The notes under the pieces: generated by a model
The model's database searches: none
What the model saw: only the letters and a program-made list of their open reading frames with translations
Told to the model about the DNA's origin: nothing
Made by a program: the position numbers and the translations under genes
Source of the DNA: Osmia lignaria lignaria
Lineage: Eukaryota > Arthropoda > Insecta > Hymenoptera > Megachilidae
Direction: 5' to 3'
NCBI RefSeq assembly: GCF_051020975.1
Contig: NC_135046.1
Coordinates: 4,092,001-4,156,000 of the forward strand
Length of the DNA: 64,000 nt
Shown: positions 28,185-40,875 of the stretch, piece by piece
How the letters are laid out: every line of letters starts with the position of its first letter
Position numbering within the stretch: position 1 is the first letter of the stretch

Positions 28185-29704
28185 TTAATATTCAAATCCA
28201 TCAGTATTTTCAATTTATAGATAACAGGAAACAAAAATGGCTTTAAACTTTTATCGCATTACAGGTCGCTGAATGGGCGTAATTGAAACTTTTCAAATAT
28301 TTGCACGCTTTTAACCGAACAACTGGTCGATTCAAATGAGAACTGCGAAATCCTCGTTTCTCTCGTTTCGTTTAAACTTGCGCGCTGCTGTTTGGCCAGC
28401 TCGATGTTTCGAGCAGACAAAAGCGGATGTGGAGGGTCCTGACAGGCTCGCGAGGTCAGCCAATAAGTCTGAGAGGATTCGATCACGCCCCGTTCGCGTT
28501 TCCATCGTTCCGCTCGATAAGACTGCACAAACGAACCCGATCACCCGTTCCTGCCGGCCAACGATTATTTTTCTCCCTCTTGGCAGCTCGTCGGGTTCGT
28601 TAAGCGAACGACAATACGCTTTATTCCCGTCGTTCGACACTTTTTCCTTTCATCGTCGTGTCATACGGTTCGGGGGAAAGAAACGACAAGTGGTCGGGAA
28701 ATATTTACTCCTCTTTATAGCGCGATATGCGAATTAGAGACAATTTCAACTCGCCTAACGAAGTTTGGACGAATTAAACACGGTAGGAGAGAATAAAATT
28801 GCACCGAGGCTGGTTGCAACAGGCTACGTTCACAATAGACGATTAATTGCTCGGTACCAAGCAGCTTCTCCTTGCTTCTACAAAATGTTAGAACTCCGAT
28901 GGAACGGTGTATGTGTAACGAGAAGAACCGGTGTTGGTGCAGAGGTCACAGGAGGATGACGGCTCCATTCTGGAGGGTTGCTGGTCCCTCTTCTCATTTA
29001 TGATCTTATGCAACGTGCGCACAATGTTATATCTCCGCGGTGGCGTGGCGGTGCATATTAAACGGTTCACTCTTATCCGATGTGGTCGTTGCGACGGGCG
29101 TGATCGGTGTGTCGTTTTTGAACACCTTCGAAACCTCCCTTCTTCGTGGTAGATCGCAGACGGTCATTTTTCGAAGCAACGTGATACGTTGTAATCCGAA
29201 CGAACCAGAATTCTTTATTCTTTACGAAATTATATAGAATGGGATCGGATGGTTATTCGTATTCCTTGTTTCTGTTTGTTCCAAGAACCATGATGGTGTA
29301 ATTGTAACACCTTTAGCCTTTGTACTTTGTTCTTTGAAACTTTTTTAAAGCTTCCCTGACGGTTTTATACATCTTCAGAAACTTTAACGTAATCGCGGCT
29401 AAGAGGTTCAAGTTTTTATAATCAAAAACGCTCCAGGTGATTTTCTTATTAGAGAGAAATATACACGAAATGAAAGTTTAAGGCGTAACTTTCACGCCTT
29501 GACACTCATTTTTTCCTCTTAAAATCATTATTATTAAGAAAAAGGTGTAACGAATTAAATAAAAAATGGAGAACTACTGTTTGTATCTCTGATTAGCTAG
29601 CGGGAAACAATTTCAACGTACCACAAAGCGTCTTCAGTGCAAATAATTAAACAGAACGTTAAGTTCGTTTGAACTAGGATTAAAACTTGGAAATTTGCTT
29701 TCAG

Positions 29705-29828
29705 ATGTTCCTGATCCACCGGAAAGGCCTCTCTTAACAAACCTTACATCGAGGTCCGTGAATTTATCCTGGGCACCGAGCGCTAATTCTCATAACAATC
29801 CGATCTCGCACTACGTCATCGAAACTCG
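29705..29828 (+). CDS. sdk: Sidekick-like adhesion protein, internal exon A (first half of an FN3 domain)
   Basis: Internal exon of 124 bp. The acceptor is a pyrimidine-rich tract ending in TTTCAG and the donor is GTAAGT. It is read with two leading bases (completing an Asp codon if the previous exon ends in G), 40 codons, and two trailing bases that join exon B to make an Arg codon. The protein starts DVPDPPERP, the usual linker and A strand of an FN3 domain. It continues through TSRSVNLSW, with the conserved B-strand Trp at about residue 23, to the C-strand segment HYVIET. Two N-glycosylation sequons (NLT at 13, NLS at 20) fit an extracellular protein. Sidekick is a transmembrane homophilic adhesion molecule with six Ig and thirteen FN3 domains, acting at cell junctions and in visual-system lamina-specific targeting. 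The FN3 call is firm. Sidekick is the best match by memory; another FN3 adhesion receptor is the alternative. Confidence 0.8.
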
Positions 29829-30539
29829 GTAAGTTCTTTAAATATTGACTTTACCCTTTTCCGCTCGGTGTAAGCCCGTTTTCAATTACACCCCGGTATT
29901 GTGATGAAAATTCGACGCCGTGCTTTGGATCGAGTCCCGGAAAATTAATCTGCCAAAAGCAGAGGATCTTGATTCAGCTCGTTCCTCGACAAACTTCTTC
30001 GTCTTATTTTTTCTTTCCCACTGTCTCAGCCATACGTTGGCAAAATGCAACAAACGAAATTCAAGGCTACAACTACCTCTAGTTCGAAGGTAATGAGGAT
30101 GCGCGAAAGAAGGGGTAAGTTAAATAGCCGGCTGCACTCGAGTACGTCCCGGTCTGATTATCTTTCAGATACAAGCTACGAGTTCGAGGCTTTAGCTGGA
30201 GGAACGGGAAACGGATAAAATAAAAGGAGTTACTAGGGATAAGAAGTGCGGTGTCGATAAGCACCCTTTGTTCTCCCTCGCTTCTCCAGAGACCTGTTAT
30301 CTTCTCCCCTTTCTTTAGCTCTGTCCGTTTCTTTCGTTTACCCCTTACGCTTTTCTCCCTGCTAACCCTCTTTTTCTTGTTCCACCTACTGCAACTCGCA
30401 CCTTACTCTCACGAGTTCCTTCCGATTTTCCAGCGGAGAAATTCGCTATCGACATTTCCGAGTGGCACGTATATCGAATGACCACTCGCGAACGTTACAC
30501 AGAGGTGGAGGAAAAGGCGCGAAAGCAAGTCGATGTGGT

Positions 30540-30640
30540 AGAAAAATTCTTTCTCTTTTCTACTCGCCGTTCTCTATTTACCTTTTCCTCTTCCCCTCGC
30601 TCTCGCTCTCTCTCTCTATCGCACTGTCTCCGTCGATTGT
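30540..30640. repeat. C/T-rich low-complexity tract
   Basis: TTTCTCT, TCTTCCCCTC and CTCTCTCTCT blocks form a pyrimidine-rich stretch about 700 bp after exon A. Confidence 0.75.
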
Positions 30641-31074
30641 TCTCCGTTAGTAACTCATTCGGTTTTGTCGATGGCTTTTGTCGTGCCAACTGCGAGAAGA
30701 GTGGTCGGTCGTTACCATAACTTTTAACCGAACGTAAATCGCGATCACTCTCGCTACCCGTTGTAAATAACCTTGCTTTAATTCAATTTGCGGCACGAGC
30801 TTCCGTTTTATTCAGAACGTGGCTGCAATTATCGTGACGCGTTGGTAAGAATAACGAAGGTAATGAAAATCTTGTCAACCGTGAATTCTTACTTCTGCTA
30901 TTGTGCATTATTATATTAAATTATAATTAGAGTTTCAATCCGTCTTATTATGCGCGCCTATTTTCACCGTGACAATCAACGTGTTAAGGTTCGCTCGTTT
31001 CAGCCAGCTTACTGTTCAACTTTTCTTATTTTACCCCGCGTCGTGAAATGAACCGAGCAAATTCAGGTGTAAAA

Positions 31075-31165
31075 AGCAAGAACAAGAAGAGGAAGAAAAA
31101 GGAAAGGGAAGAAATGAAGACGATGAAAGGGGTACGATTGCAGAAGGGGTTGAGAGAAAAAGAAA
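31075..31165. repeat. Purine-rich low-complexity tract
   Basis: GAAGAGGAAGAAAAAGGAAAGG-like sequence on the + strand. The minus-strand frame across it encodes Ser/Phe/Leu-rich low-complexity peptide. Confidence 0.7.
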
Positions 31166-34100
31166 ATTAGTTTGAGTCTTTGAGGAAAGAAAACAATGGA
31201 AGCTCCTCCGTGGCGTAGAAAGTAGATCTTCAATTTTTATCTCTCGTTCTTTTTTTTCCACCCCCCCATTTCCTTTACAGCTTTAGCGTAATGCCCGCTG
31301 GTATCGTGGTAAAGCTTCATAAATAGTTTTAAATTACATTGGCTCGTAAATCAGTCTTCTAATGAGATTTCCATTAAATCCGCTTTCGGTGCCGTTTTAA
31401 ATGCTCTCGTTCCGCGGAAATTGCAATTCCCATCGTTTCCTTATTGATACTTTTTTCCATTTCTCTCGAGCGTTATTCGAAAATTAACTTTATTATCAAA
31501 TGACTGTATTAGATTTATTTCAACGACACAGTGATTCCATAAATGAAACTGCCAATCGTATCCGACTGAATTATAGACGAGTGAATAATCATGAAAAGTT
31601 TATTAATTGCAAGCTTCTGATAAATAAAGCATTAAACGTCAATTAAAAGCCACGTGTCGGGTATAAATTGAAGGATCTCGGAAGAGCCGGAATTCTTAAT
31701 CAAGTTTCTTTCTCGATCTTCTTATTCTCGCCCCGCGGGTCAGCCAGACAAAGCCGCGAAGGCGCGAGAGAGGAAGAGGAGAAGTTATAGGAAATAATAT
31801 ATCAGCCGGTGTCGTTATGGTCGCCGAATATTGAAGTTTCGCCCGCGAACCATTTCGCCTCGCCGCTTTACTGGCAGGCCCTTTCAGAAAACTATCGTAA
31901 TACCTCATAGAACTTGGAAAATATTAGTTTTATAATAAAGTTCGAACAAACTTCCATTCTCTGCTCACCGTCCCGGCGAGCCCACCATCTTAGCCGAGGT
32001 TCGAACGGTACGGACGGCTCCGCGCAGTCATTTCGTCGGTGGATTATTAATCTTCGAGGAAATCAAGGCACCGTTTTGACGAGGAACTCTTCACAATGCC
32101 GTGTTCCGACGATTCTCGAGCAACGAACAAGCCCGCCGACGTCGAAACTTTCGCGAACGATAAACGGCTCGTCCCGTAAGTTTCGTGGGTCGAATTAAAA
32201 ATTCGATGTCCCCCGGGATGGCTGGAGAAAGTCCTGCTGTTCCCGAGCTGCTGCGACGATTACAAACTGAAACGAGTTCCTTAGACTTCTAAGGAGGGGG
32301 ACGAGTATCTCACGGATCGAGCGAATAACGATATTTCTTACGTATGTTACAAATGGTTTTCGGAGTTGATAATCATTGATTAATTCAAGCAAAGAATAAG
32401 GCAGCGAATCACAATATTTCTCAGCAATTGTGAAATGAAACGATATATATTTGAAAAGTTTAATTCTCTTCGCTTTTTATACTCTCACAAGTATCTCCAA
32501 AATACGTTCGTGTGGGTGTACAGTCTTTTTACTCGTATCCCGTTGAATTCGTTCGTTTGCGAAATCGTCGTAGGAAGTTTGTTGTAGCTTAACGAAGTCA
32601 CGAAACAGGTCCATGTTCGAACGAGAGGAAACAGCACTCGATGGAAGACATCGATTACACTTAAGCTCGTTCGGAGTCGAACTCCGCTCGCGATATTCGA
32701 TTAGGAGTACATGTGGAGCGTCCTTTGTGCCCGTGATTGAAGAACTCGTGTTTGTTTTCGCTAGCTATACAGAGCATTTAAGCTCGATTCACTTGTCTCT
32801 GGAAATAGGGTCGTGTTATCAGGCTGCTTTGTCCGTTCTCCGCAAAAAGACGTACCTTGGACGATAAACACCTTGCTTCTGAGAGACAAGAAATCCGCTT
32901 CACTCGCTATCGACTTGCTCGATAATTGTTTCACCAGACGATACTTTCATCTCTTTACTAAACAATCGATAATATCTTGTTTAAAACAAAACAAGGTACT
33001 TTTAATATTTACTCAAATATTTACGCGACCCTGTTTTGGGATAATCTGTATATAGCAGAATTGTATCTATGAAGTACTATAATAACGTTTGGAAACCGAG
33101 TACTCGCTAATGGAGAATATTAAGCTCAAATTTATTGATTCATTGTTTGTTTCAGCGATAAACCAATCAATTCGCATCGAAAATATTGATGAAACGTTAT
33201 ATCCATTTAATTTCGAATTTCAAATTGGTATGCCATGAGTGTTATTTTATTGCAGTGGGTACTCTTGTATCATCAAATCAAATCAGACTTCATAAGCGTA
33301 AAAGACAATTGTGCCTTTCAACATTCGTTCCTTTTAATTTTCAGCTCGTAAACTATATTTAAAGATAGTATAAGGTACGTGACGAGATTGGTCAGACTAA
33401 AATCATCGTAAATTTCGTGTCTACGTCCCTCTCGTCTGACTTTCCTCATTTCTTTCACTCCCTGTTTAACCTGGTTTCGCAGCTGACGCTGCCTTAAACA
33501 CCGGATCCCATGAAGAATTCCTTCAATTTAGCGAATATAATTTTCCTCATCGCGGCATCCGAGTAACCTCGTTCCTCTTCACGGGCTTGTTTGAATAACG
33601 AATTAACGTCACTTACGTGACACACAACTGAATCGCGGCGAGAAGGGTCGTTTTCGATTCCTTTGTCGCTCATTAAATAGCTAGCTCGTCGATCAATTGT
33701 ATCGAAAGCTTCTCATTAATTTTGTCCCGTTGAAACGTAACGATGGAGCATTGTACGAAAAACCATTGACCCGTTTCACTGTGGTCGGATCAATGCAACC
33801 GGGAACAATGGAGACACAGATGACACTTATGAAAGTAACATCGACAAATTTTCACTGACGCTACCTATCTTTTCAACGAAAATCTCGTCGAGTGCTTCTG
33901 ACTCGTTCAATGGATCCCGAATTCTCGTTCGCGATATTCGATTGTTTAAGTATCGCGCGTTGAAAAGTACGCTCCAAATCAGTAATTATTTAATCACTAG
34001 CAGAGTCACGGTATTCAATATTCGCAAACGGAATTTCCCGAGTAATTCCGTAGGACGACACCGATCTGGCAGGCTCGAAGAAACACCGCGATTATCGAAA

Positions 34101-35084
34101 ATACCCTGTGCTTTCGGGAGAAGGATTTCCTTTGGAGAAGTAAGACGTATCGGGACGTGGATGAAGGGGTGGCGTGCACGGATAAAGCCAAATGCAAAGA
34201 AAAGGAGGGGAAAAGAAGAAAGGGAAACAACCGAACGTCCTGATCCTTGTCGGAAATCCCTGGGAGATTTGCCGCTTCCATCAGCGTACCATTGCTTACA
34301 CGATACCTAGCCTCGGTCAGTCGACTTAATTCCAGAAATTGTGCTATTGCCATGTTTATGGCGAGGAATTCGAGCTGTGCCGGTTATTCGGCCATCGCGA
34401 AGATTACAGAGAAAACTTAATTATAAAGATACTGATTGGCTGGATCCTCCGGAGGCCCATTACCTACCAAAGAGAAGACAAACCTACACACCTACTAAAA
34501 TTTCATACACGCATTGGCTGATTGCGATTGCAGCGGCTCACTTTTCATTCGAAGTGCAATAAGATGGCGATGAAATATCTGACGTCATTTTGCTAACAAG
34601 CTACACTCCTCGAATTTGGTAAATGCTTCTCTTCCTAATGATGTCAATAAAGGCTATTTCGAGGATCTATTTCGAAATTAGAATATCAATCAATTAATAA
34701 GCACTTACGCTTGAAAGGTTCGTTCAGAAACGCGATGCAATTGAAGGATTTCCGTCTTCGTTGAGTACGAATGAACGCTGGATCCATCGAAAGGAAGACA
34801 TTTAAATGAAGAACCGGCTCATTGTTCCGGGAAGTTGTTGAACTGCTTATAAATTTATTAATACGAGGATTTATATTCCGACACCGAGGTCTCCTTCTCG
34901 TCCGTCTTCCAGTTTCTCGACTGCAGGGTAAACGGGAACTTTTAATTACGCACGGTGTCCCTCTTCTTGCACGCGTCTCGACGCCTTTCGAGATGATTTA
35001 AAACACCGACGAACGGGAAGAATGGAGGGAAGAAGGCGACGAGGGAGCGAGCGTCGCGTAGGACAAGCAATTTCACGGTCGACG

Positions 35085-35140
35085 GAAATAAGAAAAAAAA
35101 AAAAAAGGAGAAGAAGAAGAAAGGGAAGAATGAAGATGAG
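35085..35140. repeat. A/G-rich tract with a 14-base A run
   Basis: The A run at 35093-35106 is followed by GGAGAAGAAGAAGAAAGGG-like purine sequence. The minus-strand frame across it is Phe/Ser-rich and low complexity. Confidence 0.75.
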
Positions 35141-35834
35141 AGGCAGCCACAGGGATGTGGAATATATTCGCGCGGACGTGGGGTAAAAAGGAAACGAGCC
35201 GGTCTTAGGTTGGCTAGAGACCGGAAGAAGAGAAGGGTGAGCGCGAAAGCGTGCACGCGCGGATCGCTCGAAATGCGAAGCGATCGAGCAAGGCTGACGT
35301 CGGAAGATTTATTGGACCAGGCACGATTTATTCGACGCGTTTAAATGCCTACTTTATCGATGCCCCGCTCTGGCTACTCTGTTTAAACCGTACAACCCCA
35401 TTTTCTGGCCCTCGCGGAAATCAATTCCGCGCCCGGTGAAAATGTAATCTTACCAGTCGGTTGAAAAATTCGTCGTATAAAGGGTATAAATTTGGCGATT
35501 TAATAAATTCTTCTGGCCACGCTGCCGGCTGAATCGAGCCCCGCATGAAATATGACACGGTTGCGCCTCGCCTCGAATTGTGTGTTGGCCACTTTTATTC
35601 GAGCATCGAGGGATGAAAAGAAGAAAAAAGAGAATCACGTGTCGTCGGAGGAAAAGAATCGAAGGATCGTGTCGACAGCATCGATGACGATATAAATCTT
35701 ATCGTGGACTCTGTGAATTCGACGAATATATCAATGTTTCTATTACTCGACAAATAACAGTCACTGGTTACTGATAACAGGACCAGAATTCAATGCACCA
35801 TGGAAAACGGTTCTTCTCTGAACTGATGATAATT

Positions 35835-35870
35835 CCGTGCGTCGCCGACTCTCCGAAAGGATCCTTGGTA
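35835..35870. repeat. Dispersed 36-bp repeat, copy 2
   Basis: Second copy, in the same orientation, of the block at 26816-26851. The two copies lie in different introns about 9 kb apart. Confidence 0.5.
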
Positions 35871-38800
35871 TTTACAGGGAAGCATAGTGCGAGAAGCGAA
35901 TCGACGAAGAGAAAAATTTCTATGTTCCAGTCGCAGTTGGAAGTCTCGCAAACCTAACAGAAGTCTTCGGTATTTATCACAAACGGATGGAAAATGAAAC
36001 AACTGTTTATCAAACCGAATTGACTGGGTAAAGTCGCTTTTCCCGGTATCGATCTCGCGACTTTATTACCAACAATCGGCACTAAACACGTGGTGAAAAT
36101 CGATAAACTCGCGATAAACGTAGCCACGAGCTCGTTTGCATATCTGCATTACGGGCTGGTAACGCGTCTGCTCGCGGCGAGCCTTTATGGATAGATTAAT
36201 CCCGGGGCTTAACGACGCTTTCCCAGATTTCACGTTTTAAATCCGGTCTCCAATTCTCTTCTTGCTTTTCCCTCTATTTCTCCTTCGTCCCATTATCTCT
36301 GCTCTGTTGTACGGAAGGAACGAAGTTTCGCTTTGAAACAACGTTCTATTTGGAAAGTTATGGGAAACGTTGCGCGCGGTGCAGGATCATCCTTCTAACA
36401 GAGAAATTTTGACGCGGAAAGGGCATCCCGGTTCCACGCACGCGTTCGCTATACCGTAATTCACAGATTTGTAGCCGTAGCGTATTTGAAATCCTGCTTT
36501 CCGCGAACATTACTGCATCCGGTAATTACGGATTTTGGACGAGTCGCTAATTTGCCGGCTTTCTAGCCTGGAATCCAGTTATTAGTGACCCGTTGGAATG
36601 CTAAATAACTAATTATCGGCGATCGAATTAAATCTTTATTTCAACCGGCTACGGATTGGCTCGCGTGCATATTGAAAAGTGTCGATAAGCTACTACTGAT
36701 TAGAGGATCGCGCGATACTACCCCTCGTTTGTTAGTAACCAAACTTAGTGAAATACAGACGGATTAAGTTTAGTTTCTTCTCTCGATGGATAAAAATGAA
36801 CGTTGTTAATACGACACTAATATTTTCCGTGAAAATGAAATCGTCGTCTACGCGTGAGACAGGTGAATAATTAAGGTGTGAAACATTTGGTAGATACGCA
36901 AAGGTATCGACGGCATCCACCGGTGTAATGTGACCTAATTAATCCGACAATAGATAAGCGAGTTGCACGGAGCCGCGCACGATTCCAATGGATATCCCGA
37001 AGGAGAAGATAAGACCTTTGAAATATCGACAGCGGCTGAAGGGTGTACAGAGGTCGAGACAGAGAGATAATCCCCTGGAGAGGTTCCCGCCACGGAGCTT
37101 AACCAGTCAGGGATAATCACCGTAAGGCACCTCTATATCCACGTAAGACGGTATCGACGTCGACGATCGTCTCGAATTTCAACGAGGCTGCAATAAAGAT
37201 TCGTCAGCCGGCTCACCCCAGGAGTCCACGATCAGCCGAGTTTTCACCGACATTTTCCTTTCCTCCCCTCTTCCGTTTCCTCTTTCGTCCGACCAGAGAT
37301 TAGAATCCGCGGACCGACAGGCTGGATTTGCGACCCCGAAAATTGAACTCGCCCCGACCACCTTTCAAGGGTTACACGACGAATATTTTCCGCACCAGGG
37401 AATTTCTACTTTTCACCACTCGAAAGAAGTATAATTGTTCGCTGGAAAATATTGCGGGAGGGTGGATGAGTTATAGCACAGAAATTTGGAATCTTTATTT
37501 CTTTATTAACGTACAAACGGTGCATCGTTTTTAAAATTTTAATCCTTTGAAATCTTCGACGCGATTAAATTATACAGGGAATAATGATTTTCAACAGTTT
37601 CAAGGGTATCACTTTATTAGACCAATTAAGAACATTAAGTTTCTCAAAGCTATCCAAGAGTTTAACGAACGTTCGACTTGGAGTAAACAAGAAGCTGATT
37701 AAATTACTCGAGAATTTACAGAGGAGACTATCGAGTGTCCGTCACTATTCCCTAAACATTTCACGGAATATTTCCAAGTTTCACGGGCGCCAGGATTTTC
37801 CATGAGAAGATACCAACCGAATTACTCTCATACTAGTCCTGTAACGTATAAATAATGCAATTATCTGGTAGAACCGCCGTTACCAGACACGGTCGCATGT
37901 CCGGTCCGGATAATAATTGTCATTAACCTGAAAATATGTGCTGGAAGTAATCCGTGAAAACGCGGACCACCGAATTCTCATCTTTCGTTTCTTTCCTTGC
38001 ATCCTCATCATTTTCGGTCCGAATCATTTTCCGCGGTCCACATCCTCCGTTGGCTTTTCCACTTGTTCCTTTTTTATTCACGTTCGCCGTTTCCTTGACA
38101 CAGGCTCGCTATCGCTCTTCCCGAAGTACCTACGAAATTTACGCTCCCTTGGTTTCCTCTCGTTGAATTATACGTTTTTAACGAGGCACCGCCGAAACCT
38201 GATTTTCCCCTTTGATCTATCCCACTGATCGATGTTTCCGGTCTACGTGACGAGATCAAGAACACGATTTTAACGTCGGTCAGCAAATTCTTGTACCAAC
38301 TGTATCGCGTTTAAAAAGAATAAAATAAACAGTTGGTAAGATTTGCCCGACGTAAAATCTGCGCTGTCCGAGACGAAATTCTGGTTCGTTTGACCGACAG
38401 GGGAAAAAAGTAGCCGCAGATTTACGACGGCCAGTACGTGGCAGCGTTGGAAAGTCGCGTTTCCGGTGGACGTTGAACGATACGTCAGCGGCGTTCGTGC
38501 ACACCGGCGGATGTTCATTCTTGGAGTTTTTCTCGCGGGCCAGGTGATCGATCGGGGGTTACGGTCAGGGCAAAAACGAGACGCGAGGAAACACCTGGAA
38601 CGTTTAATCACCAGGGACAAGTCAGAAGTGGCGTTCAGATTAGGCGGCTTAGAATTAGACAGCTCTTAGCCGGGCGAAGAGAACGGGGCAAGCCAGGGCT
38701 TTCCGCGTTCAGGGAACCGCTACATCTAGTCGCCTAGCAACCGGAAGCGCTCCCTGTGCCGGCTGTCCTTTGCGATTAATTCGTTCGAGGCGTAGATTAA

Positions 38801-40851
38801 ACCGTCGGGTTACTTTCCATTGTTCGACCGAGCGATTAATTGTCAACGTCGCGGTTGTCCTTCGAAACCGAAGATAAACCGCGCGAGGACTCCATTGAGC
38901 GACCGATCAGAATGCGCCCACCGGGTATATCTCCGCTGCGCCGGACAGGTCTTGCTCTCGAAATTAATCTACCCCTCTGTCTCGAGTAGCTTCGAGGAAA
39001 CGGCTTCCAGACAGACATTCCGAGAGATTTCTTCGAGCTTTTGTAATATTTCCTGTCGAAGAAAATGAATTGGTACTCGTACAGCTTAGATGTAACGCTT
39101 GGCTACCTCCTTCGATTCACTCGAATCGATTTCCACGAGATTTTAATCGGATACGATGTTCCATAAAAAGCCAAGAGGAAAAAATAATGATTTTCCTTTA
39201 TAATTATTTAATTCGATTAACGCGAAGCGTCTTATTAAAATTACTGCCGTTTGAAAACGTATGTGAATTTATGCGGGGTTTCTAGGGAAATTAATTTTCT
39301 TCTCTCTCAGGTAGATCCGTGATAGCGGTCACGATGAAGATTTTCGCGGTTTCTTCAGGGTTTTGCAATATCCGTGGCGGTAGCCAGACCCCCGAGGGAC
39401 GATCGATGAAACGCCGGCTGGCTGGTCGACGAGGGTGCATCAGCCGTAATTAAAAAATACCGTGCAGTGCTTAAGTATTCCCGGCGTAATCAGCGCAAGA
39501 TGGAATTAAAAGTAATGAAAAACTCTCGAGCAAATATGTCAACCAGACGGTAACGCGTTCTATCTTAACAATCGTCTCGTCCCTACAACCTTATTATTCG
39601 ACCTTGAAAATTCTCCTCCGACTATTTCTTCATCTTCACCAGTTTCTTCCTATTTCCGTGCGTCTCGGTATAATATTTCACTCTCCTATGTCTCTCATTT
39701 TCTTTGCGATTATTCGTGGAAATGGCGTGGAAACGCAACACGTTTTGTATTTCAATTGCAATCTTCGACTACAACAAATGCATTCTTCCTAATTCTTGCG
39801 GGTTAATTTTTTACCTTCAACCGTTGACTGTGAGACGGTCGTCGACTCGTTGGCTGGCATCGAATACATCGACGCGTGTATATCGATTATAGACTCGGAA
39901 GGTCTATCCAGCAGGCGGAGGCTGTTCCTCGTCGAATTTGAATTTCAAGCTCGAACGGGCAAATAGATTCAATTTTTAACGAGCCGCGTTGTTCGCCCCG
40001 CGCTTCCTATCGCGCCGAATAATGTTACAGCTAGCGCGACCCTGCTGTCTCCCATAAATATAAATGGCCGCTGTCCGGGATTTTATCGATCGTGGTCGCG
40101 AATTTCCCCGGAAGATCCTTTCGAGAACGATCCGTGGCACGGGGGGAGAAAAAAAAAAAAGAAGGCCGGAAATCGAATGCTAAATCGTTCGGGGAAATTG
40201 GCGCGATCCGCGAAGAGAGAACGATTTTTGATCGATCGCGAAAAGATCCGTGTCCCGTGCAAAATTTTCGTTTCACCGATTCGCAATTGCGAATCCGCGA
40301 TTCAATCGTCACGGTCGGATTCCTAGCCATGGTTCGTCTATCGAATAGAAAAAAAAAAAAAAGGAAAAAAAGATGATAGGAATTTGTGTGGAATATATAA
40401 AGTCAAAAGGTGTCATCGAAATGTAGAAAGTCTGGCATGATTTCATGACAGGAAAGTGTCCCAAAATAACACTCGTGCTGCATTAATTTAGAGCTCGAAC
40501 TTTGATGAATATGATTAGATACACCATTCATTAATCTTTCCGGTGTAAAATGGCTGATTGTTAATTACAGCAAACAATGTATCAGAGTGAAACTCGTACA
40601 TTGTTCGTTTATGGATTTCAATCAGAATGTTCCACAGCTAGGATTACTGATAATATGATACAATATTTAGAGAAGGCATAGCTAATGAATATACAATACG
40701 ATGGTAATTTGACAAATTTCAATGCAATGACATTAATCTCCAAAGTAAACCGTATGGTCGATACGAATAAACAAACTGCGATCAATTAGAATATAATTTC
40801 GAAAATACATATCTATCCGGATTCATTCGTCGCAGAACAAAAACAGAAAAA

Positions 40852-40875
40852 GGAAGGAAGGAAGGAAGGAAGGAA
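40852..40875. repeat. GGAA microsatellite
   Basis: About six tandem GGAA units within a purine-rich stretch. Confidence 0.9.

Larger units (their letters stand above)
1..29704 (+). other. Upstream intron of the Sidekick-like gene (partial)
   Basis: No coding exon could be supported in this stretch. Exon A has a phase-1 acceptor, so an upstream exon must exist, and none ending in an FN3-like F-G segment with a matching donor was seen here. Open frames in this region are scattered over both strands, overlap each other, lack recognisable domains and often sit in low-complexity sequence. The stretch holds two piggyBac-type short elements (5427-5557 and 27891-28184), a long hairpin at 22687-22771, a C/T-rich tract at 13964-14120, a 23-base A run at 20774-20796, and one copy of a dispersed repeat at 26816-26851. 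A separate nested or antisense gene without recognisable domains cannot be excluded. Confidence 0.6.
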
